Part shown: piece by piece, positions 1 through 13,100 of the stretch | Numbering within the stretch: the first letter of the stretch is position 1 | Layout: the number at the start of each line of letters is the position of its first letter | Source of the DNA: Stomoxys calcitrans | Taxonomy: Eukaryota; Arthropoda; Insecta; Diptera; Muscidae | Assembly (NCBI RefSeq): GCF_963082655.1 | Contig: NC_081555.1 | Location: forward strand, 91,675,272 to 91,739,271 | Direction: 5' to 3' | Length of the DNA: 64,000 nt | Notes under the pieces: model-generated | The model's input: the letters and a program-made list of their open reading frames with translations, nothing else | Told to the model about the DNA's origin: nothing | The model's database searches: none | Translations under genes and position numbers: made by a program

Positions 1-3000
1 CACTACTACTGCTGTTTTGTACAAATTTCGTGTTAGTAGCGTGAGTGAGAGTGTGGCTATCTACTTCCTCATTGTTAAGCTCTGTGGGCTTGGCCAAGCT
101 TTCAGAGTTATCTGAGGGTGTGAGTTGTGTTTTTGTGCTGGTGGTGGTGGTGATAGTGTTCTTTCTTATTATCAAAGGGGTCTTGGTTTCGTTGTCATTG
201 GCTTCCTGTGTGGTCTTTTGTAAACGTTGCAAGCGTTCGCGCAAGCTTAATAGACTAGAACTTGATTCGGTTTTTGTCTGGCCAAACTTAGGGGCATGGT
301 CATTGTCGTTGTCCTTGTCTAAATTTTCTTCTTCATCGTCATCATCATCATCATCGTCATCCTCATATTCCTCTTGCTCATTTTCCGAATCCTTAGATGG
401 TAATTTGGCTCCAAAAAGATTTGGTCTAGGCTTATTAAATATGGGGCGTTGGTTATTGAAAGGTTTCAAGGTGACACCATTCTCGGTTTGCAGTTGTTTG
501 GGTCTAAAGCCCACCTGTGGCGGTTGCTTTCTTTGGGCAAATGATCCGAAGGATTTACGTGTGGTAACTTCTACTTCCTCTGATTGATCAGCTTCGTCGT
601 CATTTTCTTCCACCTCATTGTGGCTAGCTGCTTGCTTTTGGTTCAGAGTTCTGGAGAAACTGGAGCGTGTTCCCGCTTGGAAGCTGGATGGTCTGTTTCT
701 AATGGTTAGCGGCTGCTTAGTGGTGGTACGAATTAAGGGACGTCTGACAATAGGAGAAGCTTTGCCTCCTTCCTCAGTTTCGCTTAAATCATCTGCTGAA
801 GATTTGGTTGTAGAATATCTAATAAAAGGACGACGTGTAGAGATGGCAACCTCTTCGTCCTCATCCTCAATTGCGGCTTCTGTGGAGGCTTTAATGGGAC
901 GGCGTCTTATAAATGAACGCCGCGTCGTTCCCGAGTCTGTAGAAGCTTCTGTGCTAGCTTCGTTCAAGTTTCCATCTTCTTCAGTTCGATTTGATGCCTC
1001 GGTGGAAGCTTTAATAGGACGACGTCTTATAAAGGTACGACGTGTTGAGCCTGAGTCTGTGGTAGCTTCTGTGCTAACCTTTTGGTCTTCTTCATTTTCT
1101 TCGGTTGCTTGGGAGGCTTGTGTAGAAGTTTGGATGGGGCGACGTCTTACAAAGGAGAGACGTGTTGTCCCTAAATCTTTGACAGCTTCGGTGCTGGCTT
1201 CTTGCGAGTTCAGAGTTGCCTCTGAAGATTCTTCAGAGATGGATGATTTGTTTTTAACAATTCTAAGACGTGTCACTCTACGTTCAGTGTTTTTATTAGT
1301 CTCTGCAGCAACTGTGCTTGAAGAGGTTTCTGCTGATTCTGTAGAAGATTCTTCAACTTTTTCACTGCTGTCCGCAGAAGCAATACTCTCTGTAGATGAT
1401 TCGGACTCTGGATGTTCTATAGCTGTTGTAGTTGTTGTTGCAGAACTTGGTGTGGTCGATTCATCATTGGCTGCAGAGCTAGACTCTACAACTTCCTTGG
1501 AATTGTCCGAAGTACTCTCATTGCTATCCAACAATGATTCAGTTGAAGATTCCTCTTCAGAGTTAGTTTTACTGGTAGGGGTTATCGATTCAGTAGAGAT
1601 GTTCTCAGCTGAGTTATTCTCGGCTTCTTGGGAGTTTTCTGTCGTTGAGGGTTCTTTGTTGTGTTCCTCATTTTCCTTGGAATTGGTTACTTCTTCGCCA
1701 ATATCTTCCTGGGAACTCTCCTCTAAGGAAGCTTCGACTGAGGCTGCTGAAGTTGTAGAAATACGATTTAAAGCTGTATAGGGTTTTCTGCTGGGGAACG
1801 TTGCATGATGCTCTTTGTTTGTTTCATCATCATCTTCTTCAGTTTTTTCATTCACAAATGAGTTACTTACGGGGCGTCTGTTGGTTTTCAACTCCTCAGT
1901 TTCTGTTTTGCTGGCCGCATTTAAACGCGTTTGGAATTTTCGTATGGACAAAGTGGATTTTGTAGTTGGCTCCCCATCATCCTCAGTTTCTGCCTCAACC
2001 GCTTGGGTTGTTGATCTACCATTGAATCGGTCAAATGATCCCAAGGGTCTTTTACTCACAGCAAGTTTTGAGTTCTGGCTAGCCGGACGTTGTAAACCCA
2101 ATATGGGTTTACGATTTGAAGAGGGTACATTTTTCTTTGCATCTTTTCTCTCATCTTCATCATCTTCCTCCTCATCATCATACTCTTCATCATCCTCATC
2201 ATCTTCGCCCTTATAGTCCTCCTCCTTTTCAGTTGTTGTCTTTAGCAGATCATTAAAATGTGGTCTAGCATGAGCATTGACCAAAAGGCGTCTTGGGCGT
2301 GTGGCGGGGAAAAGACTATTTTTGGCTTCTCCCACTACTTTGGAGGAATCCTGGGCAAAAGAGCGTTTTGTAGTGGGTTTCTCAGCCGTATCAATATCAT
2401 TGTTTTCCACATCTAAATCAGAGCTGGTGGTGCTTTCCAGCACAGGGCGTTTAAAGGAAAGAATTTTGGCACGATTAGCACTAAACGAAGCTCTGGCTGT
2501 AGGCTTAGCTGTGGTTTCTGCATCTATGTCCTCTGGAACTTCGGTGGTGGTTGTCTGAACTTTGCCAAAACGTTGACCTCTGCGTCCTAAAAAGGGGGAT
2601 TTAGCCGAAGACTCGGTAACTGCTTCTACATCCTGTTCGGTTTCCTTTTCGTTAGTAGCAACTGTTCCCAAGCGTTGACCTCTTCGTCTTATAAATGGCC
2701 TGGCAGTTGTGTCGGCAACCAAATCCGCTGAGGACTCCGTGGTGGTTGTAGTCTGAACTCTGCCAAAACGTTGTCCTCGGCGCCCGATCACAGGTTTGCT
2801 ATCTTTTTCGTTTGGATTGTCTGAGCCGGGAGATTCTGTAGTGGTGGTCTGGACTTTTCTTCCACGTATGGCAGAAGATCTAATTGTTGTTGAGCTATCC
2901 TCTTTTGCCTCGGTTGTTGTTTCAGCCTCTTCCCTGGTTGAGTCTACCTTGGTAAGGCGTATGCGTTTTCTTGCCAAAAGGGTTCTAGAAGACCCTTCCT

Positions 3001-4143
3001 CGCTGTCAAGCTTGGGAATAGGTGTGGTAGATGGCTCAGTGTCACTAGTTACAGGTAAAGCAGAAGATGTCTCCACATCCGAGGTTTCTGTTATGGCAAT
3101 TGTGGTTTCTGGAGTTGCTGTAGTTGAATCTGCCTCTGTGCTATGTGTTGCTGAATCTGTGACAGCTTCAAGATTATTTTCTGTAGTGTTGGCAACTCTT
3201 ACAAGTTTTTTGACAACAACCCTGCGTTTGGGCAAAGTTTTCTTATCATTATCGTTAACAGAGCTTTCGGTAGTAATAGCGGCAGCCTCTGTCTCTCCAC
3301 TATCTGAGGAATAACGATGGGTAGTTCGTATGATTGAAGATTCAGAGGTTGTGAGATCAGCCCCTACCGAAGATTTGCCAAATAGACTGGTCGCAGATTC
3401 AGTGTCGTTGAAGGTTTCGCTTTCCGAAGAATTTTCCGATGTTAGAGATAACTTAACAGAGGCATCAGAATCATCGGTGGTTTCATCTTTGGAAGCTGTT
3501 GGCTTTTCTGTGCTTCCTTGGCGTTTGGCAAAACCAAAACTTTTACGTGTGGGCTTGGAAGACTCGGAGGATGATTCAGCTTCAGTTTTAGATTCTTGGG
3601 AAGTTGCTAAAGTATCATTAGTTGCTACCGATTCTGTGGTTTTGCGAGCACCAAAGCTTCTGCGTGTGGGACGTTGGGAAACCGTTGTTACAGGCACTTC
3701 AGTGGATGATTCTTCCTTGGGGGATTGCTCAGACTCATTTCCTTGGTGTCTGTTGGCACTAAAGCCAGACCGCCGGCTAGTGCCTATGGATGATAATTTT
3801 GTGGTAGTTTGAGAACTTCCTCCCTCCTTCTCAGCACTTGATGGCGCAATTGTTTGTATGCGCACACGTTTCCGTATTATGGTAGTTTTGTGTTCTTCGT
3901 TATTCAAATTTTCTTCTGAATCCGTTTCCTTTTCTTTACTAACCTCAAATTTGGCGGCATTTTTGCTCAGTTCCACTTTATCATCAACTTGATTTTGCAG
4001 CACTCTGAGCTTTAGGCGTTGTCCTCTCTGTGTTTCGTTGGCTTGTAAAGCCGAAGTTTGAAAAGATTTACCAACACGACGAGTTTCTCTACCCAGATCC
4101 TGGACTTTCTTTTCATTCACACTCTTCGAATCCCCCGGGTGAC
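1..4143 (-). CDS. Cht6: Cht6 coding segment: distal tail, runs off the window
   Basis: Open on the minus strand over its whole length in one frame, with the composition of the preceding exon: Ser/Thr/Glu-rich, with Arg-Pro motifs. Seen: repeated FGxxxRxxG/TRKSFG motifs (3.8-3.5 kb), GRRGQRFGKVQTTTTE-type repeats (2.8-2.55 kb), a 40-residue repeat with RRSFIRRRPIKASTEAS (1.19-0.83 kb), acidic runs (2.21-2.16 kb and 0.37-0.33 kb) and a SSSSLLSLRERLQRLQ segment near 0.25 kb. No stop is reached at position 1, so the protein is longer. Assignment to Cht6 rests on strand, adjacency and composition; the joint at 4144-4178 is uncertain. Confidence 0.75.
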
Positions 4144-7100
4144 CTAAACTGACCCGGGGGTTTTCAATAAAAAATTACCGAGCTCTTGATTGATTTCTTG
4201 AGCTTGTTCGCTGGCAAACGATGAAGAAGCAGCTTCGTTATCCTCAGCACTATTGTCGGGTCCATTCAATTGATTGTTGCTGATGTTGAAGACATCATGA
4301 ATTTGCTTGGCCACATCCACATTGGGTGGTGGATCTGCTATGACCCCGTCGGGTCCAGTAATGGGACTGACATAGGTTATGGGCGAATCTTTGTAATATT
4401 GATAATATTTACGTCTATGATAGATGGGCAAAGAGAGATCTTCTCCATTGGCCCCTATGGTGGTTGAACCTTCCAGGTGTGGCTCCACAGCTGCTGCTGC
4501 TGCTGCTGATGCTTCCGCTTCAGAATTTTGATTGATTTTCAATTCCATCTCAGCTTCAGCAACATTGGAGGTTAATTTGTTGACGGCTAAGGCCAATTGA
4601 TTTCGTAAAGCATTTAGGGGATTATCTTCAGCCGAAATGCTTTCATCTGAATTTTCCAAAGGTTCCTGGGTTGTGTTGGGGGGTGTTTCGGTGGTGGTAC
4701 TTGTTGATGTTGTCGTGGTTGTCGTCGGTGCTTTGGTGGTGCTTAAGGGTTTCTTGAATTTGTTTGTTGTCGCCTTGGTTTTTTCCACTGTAGTTTCATT
4801 TTCTTCCTCCACTGTGGTTTGCGACGAACTCTCTCCTGCCGAAGTCTTAGCTATGCCATTCTTATAGCCCAAAGGTCTTTTCAAGGCAAAATTGCGTCTT
4901 GTGGTAGATTCTTCTTCTTCTTGACTGCTGGTTGCTGTGGTGGCAGCCGATAGTTTAGTGGTTGTGCTGATTTTACCTCCTGCAATGGGACGTTTGGCTG
5001 CAAAATTTTTACGTGTGCCTGTGATTTCTTCCACTTCTTCTTCTACTTTGACGCTTGTGGAAGTCTCATTTTTCGATCCTGCTGCCGCTTCTTGATTGCT
5101 GATGGCTGCCGATAGTTTAGTGGTTGTGCTGATTTTTCCTCCTGCAATGGGACGTTTGGCTGCAAAATGTTTACGTGTGCCTGTGGTTTGTTCCACTTCT
5201 TCTTCTACTTTGACGCTAGTGGAAGTCTGCTTATTTGCTCCTGCTGCTTCTTCTTGGCTGCTGGTTGCTGTTGTGGCTGCGCTGATTTTACCTCCTGCAA
5301 TGGGTCGTTTTGCTGCAAAATTTTTACGAGGGCCTGTGGTTTCTTCCACCTCTTGTTCTTCTTCTATTTTGACACTAGTGGAAGTCTCCTTATTCGCCCC
5401 TGCTGTCGTTGTGCTGGTTCTGGTCAATTTTGTGCCTTGCTTTTTGCCATTTATGGTATTCGTTTCCCTTACCTCGGTGATTGTGGTTGTTTTTGGTGGC
5501 CTTGTGGGCAGTTCCACTTCTACTTCCTCAACTTCTTCTGTTTCGGTTATTATGTCCGGTCTACGTATGACCTTACGACGTGGCTTGTGGCCTTGTTGAG
5601 GCTCTCCTTCATGACGACGATGCGATTTATAAGCATAATCCAAAGCCAATAGTGAGGATAAGTCATTACTTTGGAATCTTACTGTGCCACGATTGTGCAA
5701 ATTTGGTCTCTTCGTGGTGGTGGTGGATAGCTCTGGCGTCTCCTCATAATCCTCATAGATGGGTTCCTGTTTCTTAATGATCTTAGTTTTGATACGGCGT
5801 ATAGTTTTGACGGTATTCGGTCCAGTGGGTACATTTTCTATGATTATGGTCTTAATGCGTTTGGAGCCATCCTCCAGATAATCGACTTCTTCGGTTTTGC
5901 CCGAATCTACGAGGCGAGTACGCGAAAGGCTTCCTCCTCTTCGCGAGGTGCTGGCGCTTGAGGTGCTGGCGCTTGAGGTACTGGAGCTCGAGGTACGACT
6001 CTGAGATCTGTTTCTTGTAGTTTTAGAGTCTTCGGAATCATCTTCGGTTTGTGTGGTAGCTTGATGGCGATTATGTGCTTGAGCAAATTTATTGCCTTTG
6101 CCAAATTTATTTGTTCGCGCATTTGCTGTAGCTTCTCCTTCACTCTCCTCCACAGTTTCTTCTTGGCCGCGGGCACGATTAGCACCGAATTTGTTTGAGA
6201 TCAATTTGCCATTTTGGGAACCAGATTTATTGGTCCTAGCACTTCCCGAGACTTCATCGCCACTTTCTTCGGAGACTGTTGCTTCACTATTCGCCGAGCC
6301 TATGTTGGAACCAAGCTTGCGATTATTGGCAAGCCCAAATTTGCGATTTTGGCTTCCAAATTTAGTTGCCCTGGCGCTGGCAGAAATGTCTTCCTTCGTT
6401 TCTTCCACCTGGGAGTCTTTGGTATTTTCTGTCAACTCTTCGCCGGAGGAATTATTTGTTGCTTTTTGAGTTTTACGATTGGCAAACAAACGATGAACTT
6501 GGTTTTTAGTTCCAATTTCACCTTTGGAATTCTTTACTCCTTCAGAACTTTCGCTGGTTTCGCTTTCCCCTTCAACCTTCGATGTTTGCGAATCATTTGC
6601 AGTAGTTTTGCTGGTAATGACTGTCTTTTTACCTAGACTTAGCTTAGATATTCCATTTAGGCTGGTTGTTGTTGTTACTGTTGTTGTATTAGTAGAAGAT
6701 TTTGAGTTTTCATTCGATTGTCCCTGATTCTTTTCTGATTCCTCTGAGTGATCCTCGCCTGAAGTTTCCAATGTCTGTCCATTTACAGTTTTATGAATTC
6801 GTTTGCGTACCAATACAGTTTTTCTTTGACCATTAGATGTTTGGCTACCTTTCGTCTCTTCAGTTTCCCTTGTGCTGTTGGCCCCGTTACCTTCTACTGT
6901 CTGAGTGCCATTGATTTTGCCCAACGATCCAAATTTGTGAGATTTTCCATTTTCCTTCTCTGCTTCAGAATTCAATGAGCTGCTATTTTTGCTATTCACA
7001 CTGTCTTCAGTGTCATCATTTTTGCTGTTAGATTCTTCAGTGCCATCTGTTGCGATGCTAGTTTCTTGACTGCTGCTCTTCGTCTTGATGACTTTCTTAC

Positions 7101-10100
7101 TGAATTTACCACTTCCTACTTCTACATTCTCACTTTCCTCAGCGGTTGATTGGAGTCTTTGGAATTTTCCATTACCTTCTTCCGACTCGATTTCCAAGTT
7201 GGCTTTAGAAGGTCTTACCACCGGTCTGCGAACTTTGCCATTGCCGAATTTCAACTGTTCATGCTTGTACTTTTCCAAATCCAGGGCCAATAATGAAGAT
7301 AGATCTCCTTTATCGACAGGACGATACGTGCCACGTAAAGCCAATTTTTCATTGGTTTCATCTATGCTCTCACTCAGTTTAAGGGTTTCTCCTTTAAGTT
7401 TGGCTTCCGATAACTGGCCTTCAAAACCGCCACTACTTGTCTTAGAATCTCCCTCTAAAGTTTCGTCGTTGCCATTACCATTCGCAGGTCTTTCTACTGG
7501 TCTTCGTACTCTTCCATTGCCAAATTGTTTTTGACCTCCTTGTTTTTTGGCCAAATCCAAGGCCAACAGAGAAGAAAGATCACCTTTGTCAGTGGGTCTA
7601 TATGTGCCCCGTTCAATAGTTTTTCCGATGGTTGCATCCAGTTCCTCAAAGGTCAAGGTTTCGTGCTTAACTTCAGCGTTCGTAGATTTCTCAGTTTCTT
7701 TATTCTCAAGTTTGGTTTTGGTTTTGAAAAGAGTCTTACGATTGTTGGACTTTCTTTCAGTCTCACTACTGGGAGCTGGAGTGGTGGTTGTTGTAGGTTC
7801 TGCCGTTGTCGAAACTCTGGTCTTGAATAGAATTTTACGGGTTGTCTCTACGGTTAAGGCAGGAGCTTTAGTGGTTTTGGGTGCTTCAGTAGTTGTAGAG
7901 GTTTCTGAGGTTGTTGAAGTTTCCGTTGTAGAGTTTTTGCGAGTTGTGGAGGTTTCTGTAGTTGTAGAGGTTTCAGCAGTTGTTGATGATTCATCTGATG
8001 TAGAGGCTTCCGTAGAAGTCGAAGAAGTTTCTTCTGTTTTGGATGCTGTGTTGGATTCTTCATTTGTTGAAACTACAGATGATTCTTGCGATTTCTCGGT
8101 ATTTATTGTTTTCCCTGCAGACACATTGGAAGATTCTTCATTTGCCGAAATTGTAGATGACTCTTCCGTTTTCTCGGTATTTGTTAATTCCCCTGTTGAG
8201 CTTGAGGAATCTTTCGCAGTTTTTTCTTCTGATTCCTTTTTCAAATTTGATTCATTCTGCTCAACTTCAGTCAAACTCATTGCTTCCATTTTCTTATACA
8301 GCTCATTTTGGGAATCATCTTTTTCGCCGCCTTGTCCTTCAAAAATTTGTCCACCTCTCGATATGGTTAGATAGGGTCTTTCACTTGTCGCATTCAAGGT
8401 AGTCTTTACAAAACCGGATACTTGATCTTCGGTTAAATGTATGCCACTGCTATTGCGAACGATTGCCTTGTAGGGTATGTTATCACCACTTGTAGAATAT
8501 CTGCTTCTGGATATGGTCGAAGAATCAGTTTCCTCGGTTTCTAAACCATTGGAACCATGATTACGCGTTATGGTTTTGTAGGTCTTCTTTTCATGTGACG
8601 TACCCACAGATTCTTCGGAATCCTCGGCGTGATTTGTATGGAGATTTTCAGTGACTTGTCCTCTTTGTACCGTGCTATAGGATTTCAATTTGGAATTAAA
8701 TGAATTTTCCAATTCATGAATATTATCCAAAGCTTCTGCTGCGTTTTTGTTACTCTGGGTACGCTGAGATTTGGTATAGGACTTAAACTCTTCTCTTTCT
8801 GCTGTTATCTCTTCACTGTCTTCGCCAGAATCCTTTTGATGTTTGGTATTGCCTCTCTCACTATTGGATTTCCAATGAGAGCTCTTTGACTCCCCGGATA
8901 CTGTGTTGCCCACTTGACTTTCTTTGGAAGTTTCTTTGTCATCATGGGATTTTTCAGTGTTGGTTGTGGTTGTGTGAGTTCTCCTTAGAGTCGAATAAGA
9001 CTTGCCTCCATTTGATGCATTACTATCATCTCCTTCATGTACAGTGGTAACAGTTTCCTTGGTAGTTTTCAATCTGGCCACACCATTCTCATCTTCCTCT
9101 TCGCCTATTGTGCTGTGAGTGCGTTTAATGCTGCCATTTGTTTTACCTGTTATACCTGAACTTTCTTCGTGGGCTTCATGAGTTTGGCCTCTAGTGATTG
9201 AGGTATATTTGCTCTTAGGAGATCCTTGGTCATTTTCAAACTCTTGTGTGGTCACAGTGGTGGTAGTTCTTGTCTTTGATGAACTTTCCAAGCCTTCGCC
9301 ATCTATAGAGGGCGTTTCGGTGTGAGTTCGTTGAACACTGGTATAAGTCTTACCACTTGTTCCGGAACTTTCTTCGTGGGTTTCATGTGTTCGCCCTCTA
9401 GTGGTTGAGCTGTATTTGGTCTTAGGAGATCCTTGGCCGTCTTCAAACTCTTCGGTGGTCACTGTGGTGGTAGTTCTTGACTTCGATGAACTTTCCGAGT
9501 CTTCCCCTTCAATTGAGGGTGAGGTGGTGTGAGTCCTTTTAATGCTGGTGTAAGTCTTACCATTAGTTCCGGAACTTTCTTCGTGGGTTTCATGTGTTCG
9601 GCCCCTAGTTGTTGAGCTATACTTAGTCTTAGGAGATCCTTGGCCGTCTTCAAACTCTTCTGTGGTCACTGTGGTGGTAGTTCTTGACTTCGATGAACTT
9701 TCCGAGCCTTCCCCTTCAATAGAGGGTGAGGTAGTGTGAGTCCTTTTAACGCTGGTGTAAGTCTTACCACTTGTTCCAGAACTTTCTTCGTGGGTTTCAT
9801 GGGTTCGGCCTCTAGCGGTTGAACTATTCTTAGTTTTGGGAGATCCTTGGCCATCTTCAAACTCTTCTGTGGTTACGGTTGTGGTTTTTCTAGTCTTCGT
9901 TGAACTTTCCGAGTCTACGCCATCAATAGAGGGCGTTGTTGTGTGAGTTCGTTTGACGCTGGTATAAGTCTTGCCACTTGTTCCAGAACTTTCTACGTGC
10001 GACTCTTGAGTGTGACCTGTGGTGGTTGAGCTATACTTAGTCTTGGGAGATCCTTGACCATCTTCAAACTCTTCTGAGGTTACATTGGTAGTAGTTTTTG

Positions 10101-13100
10101 TCTTCGATGAACTTTCCGACTCTTCACCTTCAATAGAGGGCGTACTGGAGTGAGTTCTTTTAACGCTGGTATAAGTCTTGCCACTTGTTCCAGAACTTTC
10201 ATCGTGGGTTGCATGGGTTTGACCTCTGCTGGTTGAGCTATACTTAGACTTAGGTGATCCTTGGCCATCTTCAAACTCTTCTGTGGTCACAGTGGTAATA
10301 GTTTTTGTCTTCGATGAACTTTCCAAGTCTTCGCCATCTAGAGAGGGCGTTGCAGTATGAGTACGCTTAATGCTGGTATAAGATTTGCCACTTGTTCCAG
10401 AACTTTCATCGTGGGTTGCATGGATTTGACCTCTACTGGTTGAGCTATACTTAGTCTTAGGTGATTCTTTGCCATCTTCAAACTCTTCTGTGGTTACAGT
10501 TGTGGTTGTTCTTGTCTTTGATGAACTTTCCAACTTTTCGCCATCTATAGAGGGCGTTTCGGTGTGAGTTCGATTAACACTGGTATAAGTCTTACCACTT
10601 GTTCCTGAACTCTCTTCATGGGTTGCATGGGTTTGACCTCTAGTGGTTGAGCTATACCTTGTTTTCGGAGTACCTTGACCATCTTCAAACTCTTCTGTGG
10701 TCACCGTAGTAGTGGTGGTAGTTAGCGTTGTACTTCCCTTATCTTGACCATCAATAGAGGGCGTTGCGTTGTGAGTACGTTTAACACTGGTATAAGTCTT
10801 TCCACCTGTTGCAGAACTTTCTTCGTGTGTTTCATGCGTTTGACCTCTAGCTGTTAAGCTGGACTTGGGAGATCCATGACTGTCCTCAAATTCTTCAGTG
10901 GTCACGGTGGTTGTAATTGTTTTGGTTTCCAATGATCCCGTAGGTGTAGTGGTTTGAGTTCGCTTAATCGTGGTATACGATTTACCATCTTTTCCAAGGC
11001 TTTCTTCATGAGACTTCACAGATTGGGACTTATCTTCAAACTCTTTGGTGGATACCTTGGTGGTTGTGTCTGCTGCATCAGCCGATGTATTGCTGGTATG
11101 CGTACGTTTTATAGTTGTATATGATTTGCCATTGGTTCCAGAATTTTCATCATGAGACTCTTGTGTTTGACCTGTGGATGAAGTACCCTCTATAAGCTCT
11201 TCTGTGGTAGTGGTTTTCGTAATGGTCTGTTTTGCATTTGAAGAGTTATCCCCATCTTCCGCTTCACCTATGGTATGCGTGCGTTTAATGGTTGTATAAG
11301 ATTTACCATGAGCTCCTATGCTTTCTTCATTAGACTCCAAGGGATGACCATTCTCAAGCTCTTCTGTGGTAACAGTTGTTGTAATGGTTTTGATCTGTGC
11401 AGAACCATCTTCTGCGGCGCCCGAAGGTATGGCAGCATGAGTGCGCTTTATGCTGCTATAAGATTTGCCATTTGCTCCTGCAAAGTTTTCCCCATGAGAC
11501 TCGGTAGAATTCTGTTGTCCATCTGCAGTCTCCTCCACAGTTGTTATTGTGGTATGTACACGTTTCACTGTTGATCCCAATGAACTCTCTTCACCGCTAT
11601 TGGCTTCATTGTTGCCGGTGTTGGTATGTACACGTCGAATTGTTGAATACGATTTAATTGCCTTTCCAGAACTTTCTCTACCCTCTTGAAGGCTTAGTTC
11701 AGCGTCTCCTTCGGATCTTGCAACATTTACCTCGGTGCTCTCTGTGTTGACTTCAACGTTGTTGTCGTTGCCCACATATTTACCTGTTTGACTAGCCGTA
11801 CTCCTCTCCTCTGCCGTACTACTAGACTGATGAGCTTGTGTGTGATGAGTTTCAACTTGAGCATCATCAACAACACCATTGCCATCATCAATCTTGACTA
11901 TGCTACTATGTTCAGTGGGGGTATCATTTACAGGGGAATTTTCTTGTGTAATTGTGGAAATATTTAGATTAGATTGTTTGGAAGTGGAATTGGAATTCGT
12001 GTCATGCCTTAAATCTACAATACCCTCTACACCAACTACATCTAGGTGTCCTTGAACATCTACAACAGGGTGCGAGTCAGAGTTAAAACTATTTACGTGC
12101 TTAGTGCTTATGGAGGGGTTCACAACTTCACTCTCATGGTCATGCTCGCGGCGAGAGGAAGTTTTCGAAACCGTAGCCGTATGGTTGGCCGCTAGAGATG
12201 CATCGGCCTCTAAGTGAGACTGAGCATCGGATTCAGAGAGTAGGGTTGTGTGAGAACTCACCTTTTTGATTTGAGTATTAACGGCAGCTTTTGGTTTAGT
12301 ATTGGAAGAAGACAATTTTCCTACATTTGAGTCTAGAGATTCTTCAGTGATAGTTGTTGTGGTAGTAGAGGTGGTGGTGGTGGTGCCGGCCGCCGTACCA
12401 CCTGTGGTGACTCTAGTACGTTTCTTGGGGAAACCAAATGGTCTTGGACTAGATACAGTACCCAGAAATTCGCTATTTACAGTTTCAATGTTGGTGGTGG
12501 TGGTGTTCGTGGTGGGTGTTAATTCGTTGGCTGTTACTCTTGTTCTGTTGTTGGTCTGTGAAGAACGATTTTGTAAGATCTGTTGTCGGGTTCGTATATT
12601 AGCCGAGGAAGATTTTTTCGTTTGTGTATTGGGACTTTCAACTTCTGGACTTGCTGTTGTGCTGGTGGTTGAGGTTCTTGTTCTGTATCTTGGATTATGG
12701 TTTGTGGTGGTATTGGTGGTGGTTGTTGTTGTTGTAATAGGTGTGGCTGTTGTTGTTCTAGTACGTGTCTTTTGACGTTCCTTAATAACTACATTTACCT
12801 CATTTTCAGTGGTTGCTTCCGTGGTGCTAGTTGCTGTCGATGTGGTGGTCGTCGCTTCGGTAGTTGTCGCAGTCAGATTGTTGTCAGATTCATGTTCCTG
12901 TTCCTGCTTATCAGTATCTAGACCAGACTCCGTTATGGGATTTAGGGAGGAATCACTCATAAGGGAATTGATTTTCAGGGATAGGTTAAGGGTCTCTGAG
13001 TCAATGTCGGGAATATCATTAGGATGGGAGGTGGCTGTGGTTAAGTCGTCGTCTAATTTGGTCACCGTCAATGATGCAGTTGTCGTCGAGGTGTTTGTGG

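Noticed and set aside
618..1781. Long plus-strand Val/Ser-rich open frame
   Set aside because: Exact antisense of the Cht6 tail; Thr/Glu/Ser codons read backward give few stops. Same for 45-587, 1815-3812, 4637-8402 and 12302-13399.
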